NCBI RefSeq assembly: GCF_018588945.1
Contig: NZ_JAFIWA010000004.1
Location: 124,001 to 188,000, forward strand
Direction: 5' to 3'
DNA from: Microbacterium flavescens
GTDB lineage: Bacteria > Actinomycetota > Actinomycetes > Actinomycetales > Microbacteriaceae
Length of the DNA stretch: 64,000 nucleotides
The notes below the pieces were generated by a model, which did not search any database, had not been told where the DNA came from, and saw nothing but the letters and a program-made list of their open reading frames with translations. Made by a program: the position numbers and the translations under genes. Positions 1-9,658 of the stretch are shown piece by piece (the first letter of the stretch is position 1; every line of letters begins with the position of its first letter).

Positions 1-239
1 GCCGACACCCACGACGCCGCGCGCGCAGCCACGTCGGCACGGCGAAGCTCGGGCACGAGCTTGGAGTCGCGGAGTCCCTGCGGGATGCGCTTGCGCGATC
101 TCGGCGCGTCGATCACGGCCGCGCCGACGGCGACCGGCCCGGCGAGTGCCCCGCGTCCGACCTCGTCGCAGGCGATGACGAGCGCGTGCTCACGCAGGAG
201 TCGTCGCTCGAGCGTGAGGCGCGGCTCGGCCACCGTCAT
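1..239 (-). CDS. rnhB: Ribonuclease HII, N-terminal part (runs off window)
   Basis: This is the 5' part of a gene read leftwards, with its ATG at 239 and no stop before the window edge. The 79 visible residues contain CDEVGRGALAGPVAVGA near residue 29. That is the RNase HII signature with the first catalytic Asp and Glu (DEVGRG), followed by a DSK motif near residue 66. RNase HII nicks the RNA strand of RNA/DNA hybrids and removes misincorporated ribonucleotides in the cytoplasm. The ATG overlaps the lepB stop (ATGA), so the gene is the last visible member of the rplS-lepB-rnhB run. The family call is secure from the motif. Confidence 0.93.
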   Translation of the reverse strand, partial: MTVAEPRLTLERRLLREHALVIACDEVGRGALAGPVAVGAAVIDAPRSRKRIPQGLRDSKLVPELRRADVAARAASWVS

Positions 240-1018
240 GGCGCCGGCTTCTCCTCGGAGGGCTCGGGCACCCCGGCGAAGTCGTCGTGATGGAAGTCGA
301 GCATCCCGAAGCGGTCGAGCGGCCACGTCACGAGGAACGCTCGCCCGACGACGTTGTCGATCGGGACGAAGCCGTCGCCCGGCTGGTCCTGGTTGTAGCG
401 CGAGTCCTTCGACTGGTAGCGATTGTCGCCGAGCACCCACAGGCTGTCGGCGGGCACGGTGATGTCGAAGGTGTCGCCCGAGGCGGCGGACTCCCCCGTC
501 GGGACGACGATGTAGTCGGTCTCGTCGATGGGGACGCCGTTGACGGTGATCTGGCCGAGCGTGTTGCAGCAGATGACATGGTCGCCGGGCAGTCCGATGA
601 TGCGCTTGACGAGGTGATCGTCGCTGTCGGGGGCGGAGAGGCCCACGAGGGCGAGCACCCAGTCGATCGCCTCGACGACCGGCGGACGGGCGGGATCGGA
701 GCTCGGCGGGAGCCAGCCGCCCGGGTCCTGGAACACCACGATGTCGCCGTGGTCGTAGCCGCCGAAACGCGGGGTGATCTCGTCGACCAGGATCCTGTCG
801 TCGATGTGGAGCGTGTCCTTCATCGATCCGGAGGGGATGTAGAAGGAGCGCACGAGGAACGTCTTGACGAGGAACGACACGAGCACCGCGATCAGGATGA
901 TCACGACGACGTCGCGCAGGAACGTCAGCCAGCCGCGCCGGCGAGGATGGACGGCGGCGTCGCCTCCCGACCCGGAAGAGGGGGCCGGCTCGGCCTCAGC
1001 CGTCTTCTCGGTGGTCAT
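236..1018 (-). CDS. lepB: Signal peptidase I
   Basis: Type I signal peptidase of 260 residues that cleaves signal peptides from exported proteins at the outer face of the membrane. A basic N-terminal tail (HPRRRGW) precedes one membrane segment at about residues 36-58. Next comes YIPSGSMKDTL with the catalytic Ser65, then the general-base Lys138 in KRIIGLPGD, and a GDNRYQSKDSR box near the C terminus. The order matches the Ser/Lys dyad family and the length is normal for actinobacteria. It lies between rplS and rnhB and overlaps the rnhB start by four bases, so the two are probably translated in a coupled way. Confidence 0.95.
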   Translation of the reverse strand: MTTEKTAEAEPAPSSGSGGDAAVHPRRRGWLTFLRDVVVIILIAVLVSFLVKTFLVRSFYIPSGSMKDTLHIDDRILVDEITPRFGGYDHGDIVVFQDPGGWLPPSSDPARPPVVEAIDWVLALVGLSAPDSDDHLVKRIIGLPGDHVICCNTLGQITVNGVPIDETDYIVVPTGESAASGDTFDITVPADSLWVLGDNRYQSKDSRYNQDQPGDGFVPIDNVVGRAFLVTWPLDRFGMLDFHHDDFAGVPEPSEEKPAP

Positions 1019-1152
1019 GCAGATCCTTCACCGGCACGCCGCGGTTGGACGTGCCTACCCACAAGGTTCCCACATTCCGGACGGCACGACATGCCGCTGC
1101 GGACGGTTCGCGGGACGTTTCCAGCCAGCGGGACCGAGGACGGAGACGACGA

Positions 1153-1178
1153 AGCCCCAGACCTCCTGGTCCGGGGCT
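1153..1178 (-). terminator. Hairpin after rplS
   Basis: An inverted repeat with 11-base arms (1153-1163 and 1168-1178, one mismatch) and a 4-base loop lies 15 bases past the rplS stop on the minus strand. It has no clear U tract, as is common in GC-rich actinobacteria. It could act as a terminator or attenuator between rplS and lepB. Confidence 0.6.
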
Positions 1179-1192
1179 CCGAGGAGGAGAAC

Positions 1193-1540
1193 TCAGTTCT
1201 CGCGCTTCTCCTTGATCTTGGCCTTCTTGCCACGGAGGTTGCGCAGGTAGTAGAGCTTCGCGCGGCGGACGTCGCCGCGGGTGACGACCTCGATGTGGTC
1301 GATCACGGGGCTGTGGACGGGGAACGTGCGCTCGACACCGACCTGGAAGCTGATCTTGCGGACCGTGAAGGTCTCGCGCACGCCGTCGCCCTGGCGGCCG
1401 ATGACGACGCCCTGGAAGACCTGGATACGCGAGCGGTTGCCCTCGGTGATGTTGACGTGCACCTTGACGGTGTCACCGGGAGCGAAGGCGGGGATGTCGG
1501 AGCGGAGCGAGGCCGCGTCGACGGCGTCGAGGATCTGCAT
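1193..1540 (-). CDS. rplS: 50S ribosomal protein L19
   Basis: Ribosomal protein bL19 of 115 residues, which sits at the interface of the large and small subunits. The whole sequence fits the family: an N-terminal helix, [18 protein letters not shown], the conserved core [16 protein letters not shown], and a basic C-terminal tail ending [16 protein letters not shown]. The ATG at 1540 gives the standard length, so longer upstream reading frames are ignored. In most bacteria trmD lies directly upstream of rplS. Here about 13 kb of trehalose and nitrite genes separate them, and rplS has its own candidate promoter at 1673-1681. Confidence 0.97.
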   Translation of the reverse strand: MQILDAVDAASLRSDIPAFAPGDTVKVHVNITEGNRSRIQVFQGVVIGRQGDGVRETFTVRKISFQVGVERTFPVHSPVIDHIEVVTRGDVRRAKLYYLRNLRGKKAKIKEKREN

Positions 1541-1672
1541 GATCGTTTCTCTCTGCGGCCGCCACAGGTCGACCGCGGGAAGTGTTGGAAAGGATGTCGT
1601 GTGCCCGAGGCCGTGGCGAGAGCCGAACGGCGGATTCCCCTGAGGCAGAACCTGGTCAGGGCACAAACATCC

Positions 1673-1681
1673 ATTCTGCCA
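1673..1681 (-). promoter_or_regulatory. Candidate extended -10 promoter of rplS
   Basis: On the minus strand the sequence is TGGCAGAAT, which can be read as an extended TGn plus the hexamer CAGAAT. The identical 9-mer precedes rpsP at 22743-22735. In both cases a leader of roughly 125 bases separates it from the start codon. The promoter role is inferred from the sequence alone. Confidence 0.5.
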
Positions 1682-1707
1682 TGGATGCCGCGCCCGGCCA
1701 AAACGGG

Positions 1708-2199
1708 TCAGGACGCGGGAGGCCGCTGCTTCTCTGTGACGATGATGACGTCCTGCAGGGAGGCGTCGGCGCGCTCCTCGGCGGGCGGGATGTAGGCCAT
1801 CCCCTCCGTGGTGCGCAGAACCATGCGCGAGGGCTTCGCCTCGCTCCACAGCTGCCACAGTTCGAGCCAGAACAGCGCGATGCCGACCAGGACGGCGACG
1901 ATCATCAGAGGCATCCACCAGGCCTGGTTGTAGAAGCCGAGGGCGATGATCAGCCCGTGCCACGCCGTGAAGCCGAGGACGTCCCACCACGACACGGCGC
2001 GGTGGGCACGCACGGTCCCCCGCGCGCGCACCAGCACGGAGAGGAGCAGCTGCCACAGGAAGACGCCGGGGATCGCGAACACCATCCACAGGAAGGCCCA
2101 GCCGCCGGCACCGGAGACGATCCACCCGACGAACAGCCAGAGCGGCAGGACGAAGGCGGCGGGGATCAGCCAGCCGAAGAATCCGCGTCGCAGCACCAT
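1708..2199 (-). CDS. Conserved 4-TM membrane protein
   Basis: A 163-residue protein of unknown function with four hydrophobic segments, at about residues 7-28, 33-57, 69-92 and 93-115. A soluble C-terminal tail ([17 protein letters not shown]) follows. The motif [18 protein letters not shown] lies between segments 2 and 3. The start is the ATG at 2199. The gene lies between map, which is divergent, and rplS, which is downstream on the same strand about 170 bases away. I see no catalytic motif or transporter signature strong enough to name a function. Confidence 0.75.
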   Translation of the reverse strand: MVLRRGFFGWLIPAAFVLPLWLFVGWIVSGAGGWAFLWMVFAIPGVFLWQLLLSVLVRARGTVRAHRAVSWWDVLGFTAWHGLIIALGFYNQAWWMPLMIVAVLVGIALFWLELWQLWSEAKPSRMVLRTTEGMAYIPPAEERADASLQDVIIVTEKQRPPAS

Positions 2200-2316
2200 G
2201 TCTGAATGGTACGCCGGTCGCCCTCGGCGCGGCATGGGGTGGACGAGGTGCGGAGCATCCTCCCAGCCCCGCGCATCCGCGTCCGACAGAATGGGGGTGA
2301 CGAAAGGGAAACACGG

Positions 2317-3099
2317 ATGATCGAGCTGCGCACTCCCGCCGAGATCGAGGCGATGAAGCCGGCGGGGCGATTCGTCGCCGAGACACTGGCGACGCTGCGC
2401 GACGAGACGAAGGTCGGCACGAACCTGCTCTCGATCGATCGCCGTGCGCACGAGCTGATCCGGCGGGCGGGCGCGGAGTCGTGCTACATCGACTACCACC
2501 CGTCGTTCGGCGCCAGCCCGTTCGGCAAGGTGATCTGCACGTCGGTCAACGACGCCGTCCTGCACGGTCTCCCCTTCGACTACGTCCTGCGCGACGGCGA
2601 CCTGGTGTCGCTCGACTTCGCCGTCTCGGTCGACGGCTGGGTCGCCGACTCTGCCGTGTCCTTCGTCGTGGGCACCCCTCGCGACGAGGACCTCGCCCTC
2701 ATCGACACGACGGAGCGGGCGCTGGATGCCGCGATCGAGGCGGCTACGGTCGACAACCGCATCGGCGACATCTCGGCGGCCATCGCCGGGATCGCCCACG
2801 CAGACGGCTACTCGATCAACACGGACTTCGGCGGTCACGGCGTCGGGCGGATCATGCACGGCGACCCGCACGTGCCCAACGACGGCAAGGCCGGCCGCGG
2901 CTACCCGCTGCGCGCAGGTCTCGTCGTGGCCCTGGAGCCGTGGTTCCTGCAGACGACCGACCGGCTGATCACCGACCCCGACGGCTGGACCCTGCGCTCG
3001 GTCGACGGCTCGCGGGGCGCGCACTCCGAGCACACCGTGGCGATCACCGCGGACGGCCCGATCGTGCTCACCGACCGCTCCTGGCTCGGCGTCGACTGA
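2317..3099 (+). CDS. map: Methionine aminopeptidase, type I
   Basis: A 260-residue M24 metallopeptidase that removes N-terminal methionine from nascent proteins in the cytoplasm. It begins [17 protein letters not shown], the usual helix of the family. The metal-ligand segments follow: the two-Asp strand [21 protein letters not shown], the His in GHGVGR(I)MHG, the Glu in ALEPWF, and the C-terminal SEHTVAIT Glu. I chose the ATG at 2317 because it has a GAAAGGGA ribosome site and gives the standard length. An in-frame start at 2206 would add 37 non-conserved residues. The gene stands alone and converges on treZ. Confidence 0.94.
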   Translation: MIELRTPAEIEAMKPAGRFVAETLATLRDETKVGTNLLSIDRRAHELIRRAGAESCYIDYHPSFGASPFGKVICTSVNDAVLHGLPFDYVLRDGDLVSLDFAVSVDGWVADSAVSFVVGTPRDEDLALIDTTERALDAAIEAATVDNRIGDISAAIAGIAHADGYSINTDFGGHGVGRIMHGDPHVPNDGKAGRGYPLRAGLVVALEPWFLQTTDRLITDPDGWTLRSVDGSRGAHSEHTVAITADGPIVLTDRSWLGVD

Positions 3100-3110
3100 C
3101 GCCTCGCGCC

Positions 3111-4844
3111 TCAGTCGGTCGCCGGCACCAGCACCGCCGCCGACCTCGGCGGCAGGCTCACCGATCCCTTCGCGATCACCACGCCGTCGTCGGTGGCGAG
3201 CGCGAGGACGGCTGACGGTGCGACGGGCAGGGCGACCTCCGCCGTCGAGAAGTTCACGATGACCTCCGACGACCCCCGCCGCAGGCGGAACCACCGGTGC
3301 TCCTCATCCGCCTCCGCGCTGAGGACCCGGAAGTCGGGATCGGTGAAATCCGCCTGCGTCCGGCGCAGGGCGATCAGTTCGCGGTACAGCGCCAGAAGCC
3401 CGGCGTGGGCTGCGGCATCCTTCTCCTCCCATCGCAGCCGGGAGCGCTCGAACGTCGCCGGATCCTGGGGATCGGGCACGACCGACTCGTCCCAGCCCAT
3501 CTGAGCGAACTCGGCCTTCCGGCCGCGGGCGGTGGCCTCGCCCAGCTCCGGCTCGGGATGCGACGTGAAGAACTGCCACGGCGTGGACGCACCCCACTCC
3601 TCCCCCATGAAGAGCATGGGTGTGAACGGCGACAGCACGGTGAGCACGGCGGCGATCGCGAGGCCTCCCGGGTCGAGCGACTGCGACAGGCGATCTCCGG
3701 CTGCGCGATTGCCGATCTGGTCATGGTCCTGCGCGAACACGACGAGCCGCCAGGTCGGCAGCCGCGGGTCGATCGGACGGCCGTGCTCTCGGCCGCGGAA
3801 CGACGAGAACGTCCCGTCGTGGAAGAACCCCCGCGTCGATGCCTTGACGAGAGCCGAGAGCAGCGCGAAGTCCGCGTAGTACCCGGTGGTCTCGCCGGTG
3901 AGGGCCACGTGCAGTGCGTGATGGTAGTCGTCGCTCCACTGCGCCGTGAGGCCGTAGCCCCCGCCCTCGCGTGCCGTGATGAGCGTCGCGTCGTTCAGGT
4001 CGCTCTCGGCGATGAGGGTCAGAGGCCGACGGACCTGCGCGCTCAGCGCGTCGACGGATTCGGCGAGTTCCTGCAGGATGTGCGTGCCGGAGCGGTCCCG
4101 CAGCGCGTGGACGGCGTCGAGCCGGAGCCCGTCCACGTGGAAGTCGCGCAGCCACATGAGGGCGTTGTCGACGATGTACCGCCTCACCTCCGGCTCGTCG
4201 AGGTCGATCGACGATCCCCACGTGTTCGACTCGGCGTCCCGCAGGTAGGGGCCGAACTCGGGCAGGTAGTTGCCGCTCGGCCCGAGGTGGTTGTAGACGA
4301 CGTCCTGGATCACGCCCAGGCCGGCGCGGTGACAGGCGTCGACGAAGCGCTGGTAGGCGGCGGGTCCGCCGTACGGCTCGTGCACGGCGAACCAGAGGAC
4401 TCCGTCATACCCCCAGTTGTGCACGCCGTTGAAGGCATTGACCGGCAGGAGCTCGACGAAGTCGATGCCGAGATCGACGAGGTGGTCGAGGCGCTCGGCT
4501 GCCGCATCCAGAGTCCCCTCCGGTGTGAATGTGCCGACGTGGAGTTCGTAGACCACGCCGCCGGCGAGCTGCCGTCCGGTCCACGCCGTGTCCTGCCACT
4601 CGTGATCGGCGGGATCGAAGCCGACGCTCAGGTCGTGGACTCCGCGAGGCTGCCGGCGCGAGCGCGGATCCGGCCGGGCGGAGTCTGCGCCGTCGAGCAC
4701 GAAGCCGTACTCCTCGCCGCCGGCGAGGGTCACCGCGGCGTGCCACCAGCCGCCGTCACCCCGCTGCATCGGGATGTCCGCACCGCGCGCCGGCGCGCGG
4801 AGGTCGACACGCTGCGCCCGCGGGGCCCACACCGACGTCGTCAT
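3111..4844 (-). CDS. treZ: Malto-oligosyltrehalose trehalohydrolase
   Basis: A GH13 enzyme of 577 residues that releases trehalose from the end of a maltooligosyltrehalose, the last step of the TreY-TreZ route. An N-terminal beta domain ([15 protein letters not shown]) is followed by the TIM barrel. The catalytic strands are visible: [11 protein letters not shown] carries the nucleophile Asp, LIAESDLND the acid/base Glu, and [10 protein letters not shown] the third acidic residue with its HD pair. The start is the ATG at 4844, which overlaps the treY stop (ATGA). Order and overlaps indicate a treX-treY-treZ operon. Confidence 0.95.
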   Translation of the reverse strand: MTTSVWAPRAQRVDLRAPARGADIPMQRGDGGWWHAAVTLAGGEEYGFVLDGADSARPDPRSRRQPRGVHDLSVGFDPADHEWQDTAWTGRQLAGGVVYELHVGTFTPEGTLDAAAERLDHLVDLGIDFVELLPVNAFNGVHNWGYDGVLWFAVHEPYGGPAAYQRFVDACHRAGLGVIQDVVYNHLGPSGNYLPEFGPYLRDAESNTWGSSIDLDEPEVRRYIVDNALMWLRDFHVDGLRLDAVHALRDRSGTHILQELAESVDALSAQVRRPLTLIAESDLNDATLITAREGGGYGLTAQWSDDYHHALHVALTGETTGYYADFALLSALVKASTRGFFHDGTFSSFRGREHGRPIDPRLPTWRLVVFAQDHDQIGNRAAGDRLSQSLDPGGLAIAAVLTVLSPFTPMLFMGEEWGASTPWQFFTSHPEPELGEATARGRKAEFAQMGWDESVVPDPQDPATFERSRLRWEEKDAAAHAGLLALYRELIALRRTQADFTDPDFRVLSAEADEEHRWFRLRRGSSEVIVNFSTAEVALPVAPSAVLALATDDGVVIAKGSVSLPPRSAAVLVPATD

Positions 4845-7183
4845 GGGGACTCCACGCTGAGGAGGGCAACGGGGTACACGTCCAGGATCTCTGCCAGGGG
4901 CACCGCGCCGCCCGTGAACGTCCGGCCGGTGAAGACGTCGGTCGTCGGGCCGGCATGACGGAGCAGCACGGTGTCTTCCCAGGGGGATCCGGATGCCGCT
5001 CCCCGGCGCGCGAGCGCGACGGGAAGGCGCGTCGCGACCGCGAGCGCGCCGCCGCGGTCCACCGCGATCGCATGGTGAGCGGCCGGGCCGACGACGGTCG
5101 AGGGCGTGTACTTCGTGAACAGGTCGGGACGGTCGCGGCGCAGGCGGAGCGTCCGCGAGGTCACCAGCAGCTTGGCCGCACCGGTCCGGTCCACCAGCGG
5201 AAGGGTGCCGGCGTCGAGCTCGGCCAGCAGCCGTCGGCGCTCGGCGAAGTCGACCGGACGACGATTGTCGGGGTCGACCAGGCTCTGCTCCCACAGCTCG
5301 CCGCCCTGGTACACATCGGGAACGCCCGGCCCGGACAACTGGAGCAGCTTGGCCGACAGCGCGTTGGACCATCCGGCGGCCTCGATCTCGGAGACGAACG
5401 ACTCCACCCGGGCCGCGACCGAGGTGTCGTCGAACGCCGCGTCGACGAGCGCGTGCATCCGCGACTCGAAGGCCGCGTCGGGCGCCAGCCACGAGGTCAT
5501 CTCCGATGCTTCCCGTGCGGCCTTCTCGGCATAGGCGTGCAGGCGCTCACGAGAGGCCGGCCACGCGCCGACGACCGCCTGCCACAGCAGCGCGTCGAAC
5601 GGACCGTGCCCGGTGGAAGCGGCATCCCGCAGCTCCTGGAGCACCTCCGCCCAGCGCTCCGGGATCTCGGCGAGCACCGCGAGGCGCGCCCGCACGTCCT
5701 CGCCCCGCTTCGTGTCGTGCGTCGACAACGTCGTCATGCTGTTCGGCCACGTGGCGTGGCGCCGGAGCTGCGCGGTGTGGAACGCGTCCACCGAGAGCGC
5801 GAAGTGCGACGGGTCGGCGCCGACCTCGGTGAGCGTGCCCAGGCGCGTCGCGCGGTAGAAGGCGGTGTCTTCGACCCCCTTCGCCATGACCATGCCGCTG
5901 GTCTGGGAGAAGCGCTGGGCGGCGTGATGCCGCGGGTCGGAGAGCAGCGGGAGCAGGCGGTCGAGGGTGTCGGCGAGCTCGGGGCGCCGTGCGCGAGCGG
6001 CGCGGGAGGCCTGCTCAAGATGCTCACGCCCGGCGGGGAGGTAGGAGCGGTAGACCGGGAACCAGGCCAGCAGTTCGGCGAGCGCGTCCTCGACCCACGG
6101 GTCGTCGGCGCTGCCGAGGTCGCGGGCGAGGCGGCGGACCTCTGAGCGGAGGATGCCGTCGGCCACCGCCCGCTTGGTGCCCGCGATGAGGTCGTGCCAG
6201 GGCTCGGCGGCGGGGAGTCCGGTTGTACTCCGGAGAGCTGCGTCGAGATGGTCCAGGGCCTCCTCGCCCGAGGGGTCGACGAGGACGCGGTCGATCTCGG
6301 CGAGGGCGTCGTAGCCGGTCGTCCCGTCGACGGCGAAGAATGCGGGGAGCGCCTCGCCGCGCTCGAGGATCTTCTCGGCGAGCACGTAGGGACCGCCGGT
6401 CAGGGTGTCGAGCCGCTCGAAGTACTCGACGGGGTCGCGCAGACCGTCGGGGTGATCGACCCGCAGGCCGTCGACCAGGCCCTCGGCGAACCAGCGCGCG
6501 ACCTCGGCGTGCGTGCGGGCGAACACCTCGGGGTCCTCCACGCGCACGGCTGCCAGGCTCGAGACGCCGAAGAACCTCCGGTAGTTGAGGTCGTCCGCCT
6601 CGCGGCGCCAGTCGATCAGTTCGTAGTGCTGGCGCGCCAGGACGTCCGACACATCGCCCCCTGCGGACTCGCTGCCGGGTGCCAGCGGATAGCGATGGTC
6701 GTAGTAGCGCAGCTCGCCGGACTCGACCCGCAGAGCGCCGGAGGCTGCGGCATCCTTCACCGGCTCCCCCAGCACGGGGACGCGCACCTTCCCGCCGCCG
6801 AAGTCCCAGTCGATGTCGAAGAAGTCCGCCCATGCGGACGCCCGCCCGTGGGTGAGCACGTCCCACCACCACGCGTTCTCGGACGGTCGAGCGACACCGA
6901 CGTGGTTCGGAACGATGTCGACGAGGACGCCGAGTCCGGCCGCGTGGAAGGCGGCGCTCGCACGGTCCAGAGCCTCGCGTCCGCCGCGCGCGGGATCGAC
7001 GGTCGTGGGATCGACGACGTCGTAGCCGTGATCGGAGCCCTCCGACGCGGTCAGGATCGGGGACAGGTAGACCCAGTCGACGCCGAGTGCGACGAGGTAG
7101 TCGGCCAGCGCAGCCGCGTCGTCGAGGGTGAAGGACGGACGGATCTGCAGCCGATACGTCGAGACCGGCACGTACGCGGGCAC
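4841..7183 (-). CDS. treY: Maltooligosyltrehalose synthase
   Basis: A GH13 intramolecular transglycosylase of 780 residues that turns the reducing end of a maltodextrin into an alpha,alpha-1,1 bond. Visible motifs are STYRLQ at the N terminus, [10 protein letters not shown], the nucleophile strand [13 protein letters not shown], and YVLAEKIL with the acid/base Glu. Late family blocks GVEDTAFYR and [10 protein letters not shown] are also present. I chose the GTG at 7183. It begins at the conserved STYRLQ region, lies 7 bases after the treX stop and has GTGAGG upstream. The in-frame ATG at 7306 would overlap treX by 116 bases and add a non-conserved extension. Confidence 0.94.
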   Translation of the reverse strand: MPAYVPVSTYRLQIRPSFTLDDAAALADYLVALGVDWVYLSPILTASEGSDHGYDVVDPTTVDPARGGREALDRASAAFHAAGLGVLVDIVPNHVGVARPSENAWWWDVLTHGRASAWADFFDIDWDFGGGKVRVPVLGEPVKDAAASGALRVESGELRYYDHRYPLAPGSESAGGDVSDVLARQHYELIDWRREADDLNYRRFFGVSSLAAVRVEDPEVFARTHAEVARWFAEGLVDGLRVDHPDGLRDPVEYFERLDTLTGGPYVLAEKILERGEALPAFFAVDGTTGYDALAEIDRVLVDPSGEEALDHLDAALRSTTGLPAAEPWHDLIAGTKRAVADGILRSEVRRLARDLGSADDPWVEDALAELLAWFPVYRSYLPAGREHLEQASRAARARRPELADTLDRLLPLLSDPRHHAAQRFSQTSGMVMAKGVEDTAFYRATRLGTLTEVGADPSHFALSVDAFHTAQLRRHATWPNSMTTLSTHDTKRGEDVRARLAVLAEIPERWAEVLQELRDAASTGHGPFDALLWQAVVGAWPASRERLHAYAEKAAREASEMTSWLAPDAAFESRMHALVDAAFDDTSVAARVESFVSEIEAAGWSNALSAKLLQLSGPGVPDVYQGGELWEQSLVDPDNRRPVDFAERRRLLAELDAGTLPLVDRTGAAKLLVTSRTLRLRRDRPDLFTKYTPSTVVGPAAHHAIAVDRGGALAVATRLPVALARRGAASGSPWEDTVLLRHAGPTTDVFTGRTFTGGAVPLAEILDVYPVALLSVESP

Positions 7184-7190
7184 GGTGGCC

Positions 7191-9404
7191 TCACCCGCCC
7201 AGCTCTGCCCGCGGGGCGGCGCCCGGCACTTCGTCCATCCCGGCGACCGACGTGACTGCGAGGGACGCCGCGACGGTGTGACCGACCTCGGGCTCGGGCA
7301 CCTCATGCTCGCGCAGGACCATGAGCGATCGTCCCGGAACCGCGAGCGTCGAGCCGGGCTCGACCGGAACGGTGTTGGCGTGCTCGCCGGCCGTGTCGAC
7401 CACGACGTCCCACTTCGGGCTGAACTCCACGTCGGGAATCGCGAAGTCCACCACGTCCTCGCCCGCGTTGAACAGCACGATGAAGTGGTGGTCGGAGATC
7501 GGCTCGCCGCGACGATCGCGCTCCCGGATGCCGTCGCCGTTGAGGAAGACGGCGACCGCCCGGCCGAAGCCGGAGTCCCAGTCCTCGGGCTGCATCTGGG
7601 TGCCGTCGGGCCGCGCCCACGCGATGTCGGGGATCGGCGCCCCCTCCTCGCGCCGCACCGGCCGGCCGTTGAAGAACCGGCGGCGGCGGAAGGTGGGGTG
7701 CTCGCGGCGCAGGCGCGCCAGTGACGCGGTGAACTCGGTGAGGGGCTGGTCGACGTTCGACCAGTCGACCCACGTGATCTCGTTGTCCTGCGCGTAGCCG
7801 TTGTTGTTGCCGCTCTGGGTCCGGCCGAGCTCGTCTCCGTGCAGGAGCATCGGCACGCCCTGCGACAGCATCAGCGTCGCGATGAAGTTGCGCTGCTGCC
7901 GTGCCCGCAGGGTCAGCACTTCGGGATCGTCGGTCGGGCCCTCCACTCCCCCGTTCCACGACCGGTTGTCGTCCGCGCCGTCGCGGTTGTCCTCGCCGTT
8001 GGCCTCGTTGTGCTTGTCGTTGTACGAGACCAGGTCGCGCAGCGTGAAGCCGTCGTGGGCCGTGACGAAGTTGATGGATGCCACGGGCCGCCGCCCCGAG
8101 TGCTCGTACAGGTCGGCCGACCCGGTGAGCCGCGAGGCGAACTCGCCGAGCGTCGCCGGCTCGCCGCGCCAGAAGTCGCGCACGGTGTCGCGGTACTTCC
8201 CGTTCCACTCCGTCCACTGCGGGGGGAAGTTGCCGACCTGGTACCCGCCGGGGCCGACGTCCCACGGCTCGGCGATGAGCTTCACCTGCGAGACCACCGG
8301 ATCCTGCTGGACCAGCTCGAAGAAGGTCGCCAGCCGGTCGACCTCGTAGAACTCCCGAGCCAGCGTGGAGGCGAGATCGAACCGGAATCCGTCGACGTGC
8401 ATCTCGAGGACCCAGTAGCGCAGCGAGTCCATGATGAGCTGAAGGGTGTGGGGATGGCCGACGTTCAGGCTGTTCCCGGTTCCCGTGTAGTCGGTGTAGT
8501 ACCGCTTGTCGTCGTCTTCGAGCCGGTAATAGGCCTCGTTGTCGATGCCGCGCATCGACAGCGTCGGCCCGAGGTGATTCCCCTCGGCGGTGTGGTTGTA
8601 GACGACGTCGAGGATCACCTCGATGCCGGCGGCGTGCAGGGCCTTCACCATCCCCTTGAACTCCTGCACCTGCTGGCCGCGCTGGCCGCTGGACGAGTAG
8701 GTGTTCTGCGGCGCCAGGAAGGAGATGGTGTTGTAGCCCCAGTAGTTCGACAGCCCCTTCTCCTCGAGAACGGAGTCGTTGACGAACTGGTGCACCGGCA
8801 TGAGCTCGATCGCCGTCACACCCAGCTTCTGCAGGTGCTCGATGATCGCCGGATGCGCGATCGCGCTGTAGGTTCCGCGGATCTCCTCGGGCACGGCGGG
8901 GTGGAGCTGGGTGAGCCCGCGCACGTGCGCTTCGTAGATGAAGGACTCGGAGTACGGCGTCTTCGGCAGCCGGTCGCCGCTCCAGTCGAAGTACGGGTTC
9001 ACGACCACGCCCATCATCTGCTGAGCCGCGGAGTCCTCGTCATTGCGGGAGTCGGGGTCTCCGAAGTCGTAGCCGAACACCGGCTGGCCCCACGTCACCT
9101 GGCCTTCGACGGCTTTCGCGTACGGGTCCAGCACGAGCTTGCTCGGGTTGAACCGCTTGCCCGAGGCGGGGTCGTGCTCGCCGTGCACGCGGTAGCCGTA
9201 GCGCTGGCCGGGCTGCACGGCGGGCAGGTACCCGTGGTGCACGAAGGCGTCGACGTCGCGAAGTTCGACGCGCGTCTCGACGCCGGCGTCGTCGAAGAGG
9301 CAGAGCTCGACGCGCTCGGCCCCCTCGCTGAACAGCGCGAAGTTGGTGCCGTTGCCGTCGAACGTCGCGCCCAGCGGGTAGGCGGTGCCGGGCCAGATCT
9401 GCAT
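7191..9404 (-). CDS. treX: Glycogen debranching enzyme TreX/GlgX
   Basis: A GH13 isoamylase-type debranching enzyme of 737 residues that cuts alpha-1,6 branches in glycogen to supply linear maltodextrins to TreY. It begins MQIWPGTAYPLGATFDGNG, a CBM48-like N-terminal domain. VDGFRFDLASTLAREF carries the nucleophile and LIAEPWDVGPGGYQVG the acid/base residue, and TAHDGFTLRDLVSYN is a typical late block. The ATG at 9404 has GGAGG four bases upstream and gives the family start. An earlier in-frame ATG at 9431 is possible but less likely. It is the first gene of the trehalose operon. Confidence 0.94.
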   Translation of the reverse strand: MQIWPGTAYPLGATFDGNGTNFALFSEGAERVELCLFDDAGVETRVELRDVDAFVHHGYLPAVQPGQRYGYRVHGEHDPASGKRFNPSKLVLDPYAKAVEGQVTWGQPVFGYDFGDPDSRNDEDSAAQQMMGVVVNPYFDWSGDRLPKTPYSESFIYEAHVRGLTQLHPAVPEEIRGTYSAIAHPAIIEHLQKLGVTAIELMPVHQFVNDSVLEEKGLSNYWGYNTISFLAPQNTYSSSGQRGQQVQEFKGMVKALHAAGIEVILDVVYNHTAEGNHLGPTLSMRGIDNEAYYRLEDDDKRYYTDYTGTGNSLNVGHPHTLQLIMDSLRYWVLEMHVDGFRFDLASTLAREFYEVDRLATFFELVQQDPVVSQVKLIAEPWDVGPGGYQVGNFPPQWTEWNGKYRDTVRDFWRGEPATLGEFASRLTGSADLYEHSGRRPVASINFVTAHDGFTLRDLVSYNDKHNEANGEDNRDGADDNRSWNGGVEGPTDDPEVLTLRARQQRNFIATLMLSQGVPMLLHGDELGRTQSGNNNGYAQDNEITWVDWSNVDQPLTEFTASLARLRREHPTFRRRRFFNGRPVRREEGAPIPDIAWARPDGTQMQPEDWDSGFGRAVAVFLNGDGIRERDRRGEPISDHHFIVLFNAGEDVVDFAIPDVEFSPKWDVVVDTAGEHANTVPVEPGSTLAVPGRSLMVLREHEVPEPEVGHTVAASLAVTSVAGMDEVPGAAPRAELGG

Positions 9405-9553
9405 AGAACCTCCATGTCGGCGGTTCTTCACGATATCGACCGGAAGCAGCGCGATGTCAGGACTGGCGTGTCCGACCGCGGTGGGGTAAGTCGCGACGAC
9501 GGCGATCAGGCGGGAGCACGCGCCGCTCTCCTCACATCAGTCGTGCGGGCGGT

Positions 9554-9603
9554 GTGAGGGAAACGTTCGCGGGAGGTAACCCGCACTCGCCGCGCGGCGA
9601 AAC
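9554..9603 (+). promoter_or_regulatory. Nitrogen-regulator-type operator upstream of nirB
   Basis: The elements are GTGAG (9554-9558), GTAAC (9576-9580) and GAAAC (9599-9603), with spacers of 17 and 18 bases. The same elements with the same spacers precede narK and the nitrate reductase gene. A -10-like TAGCGT lies at 9614-9619. Half-sites at multiples of 11 bp resemble actinobacterial GlnR boxes. Which regulator binds here is an inference. Confidence 0.65.
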
Positions 9604-9658
9604 ACCGCGCTCCTAGCGTTGCGGGCACCGAGAGAAGATCCGTCGAGCAGGAGACGCC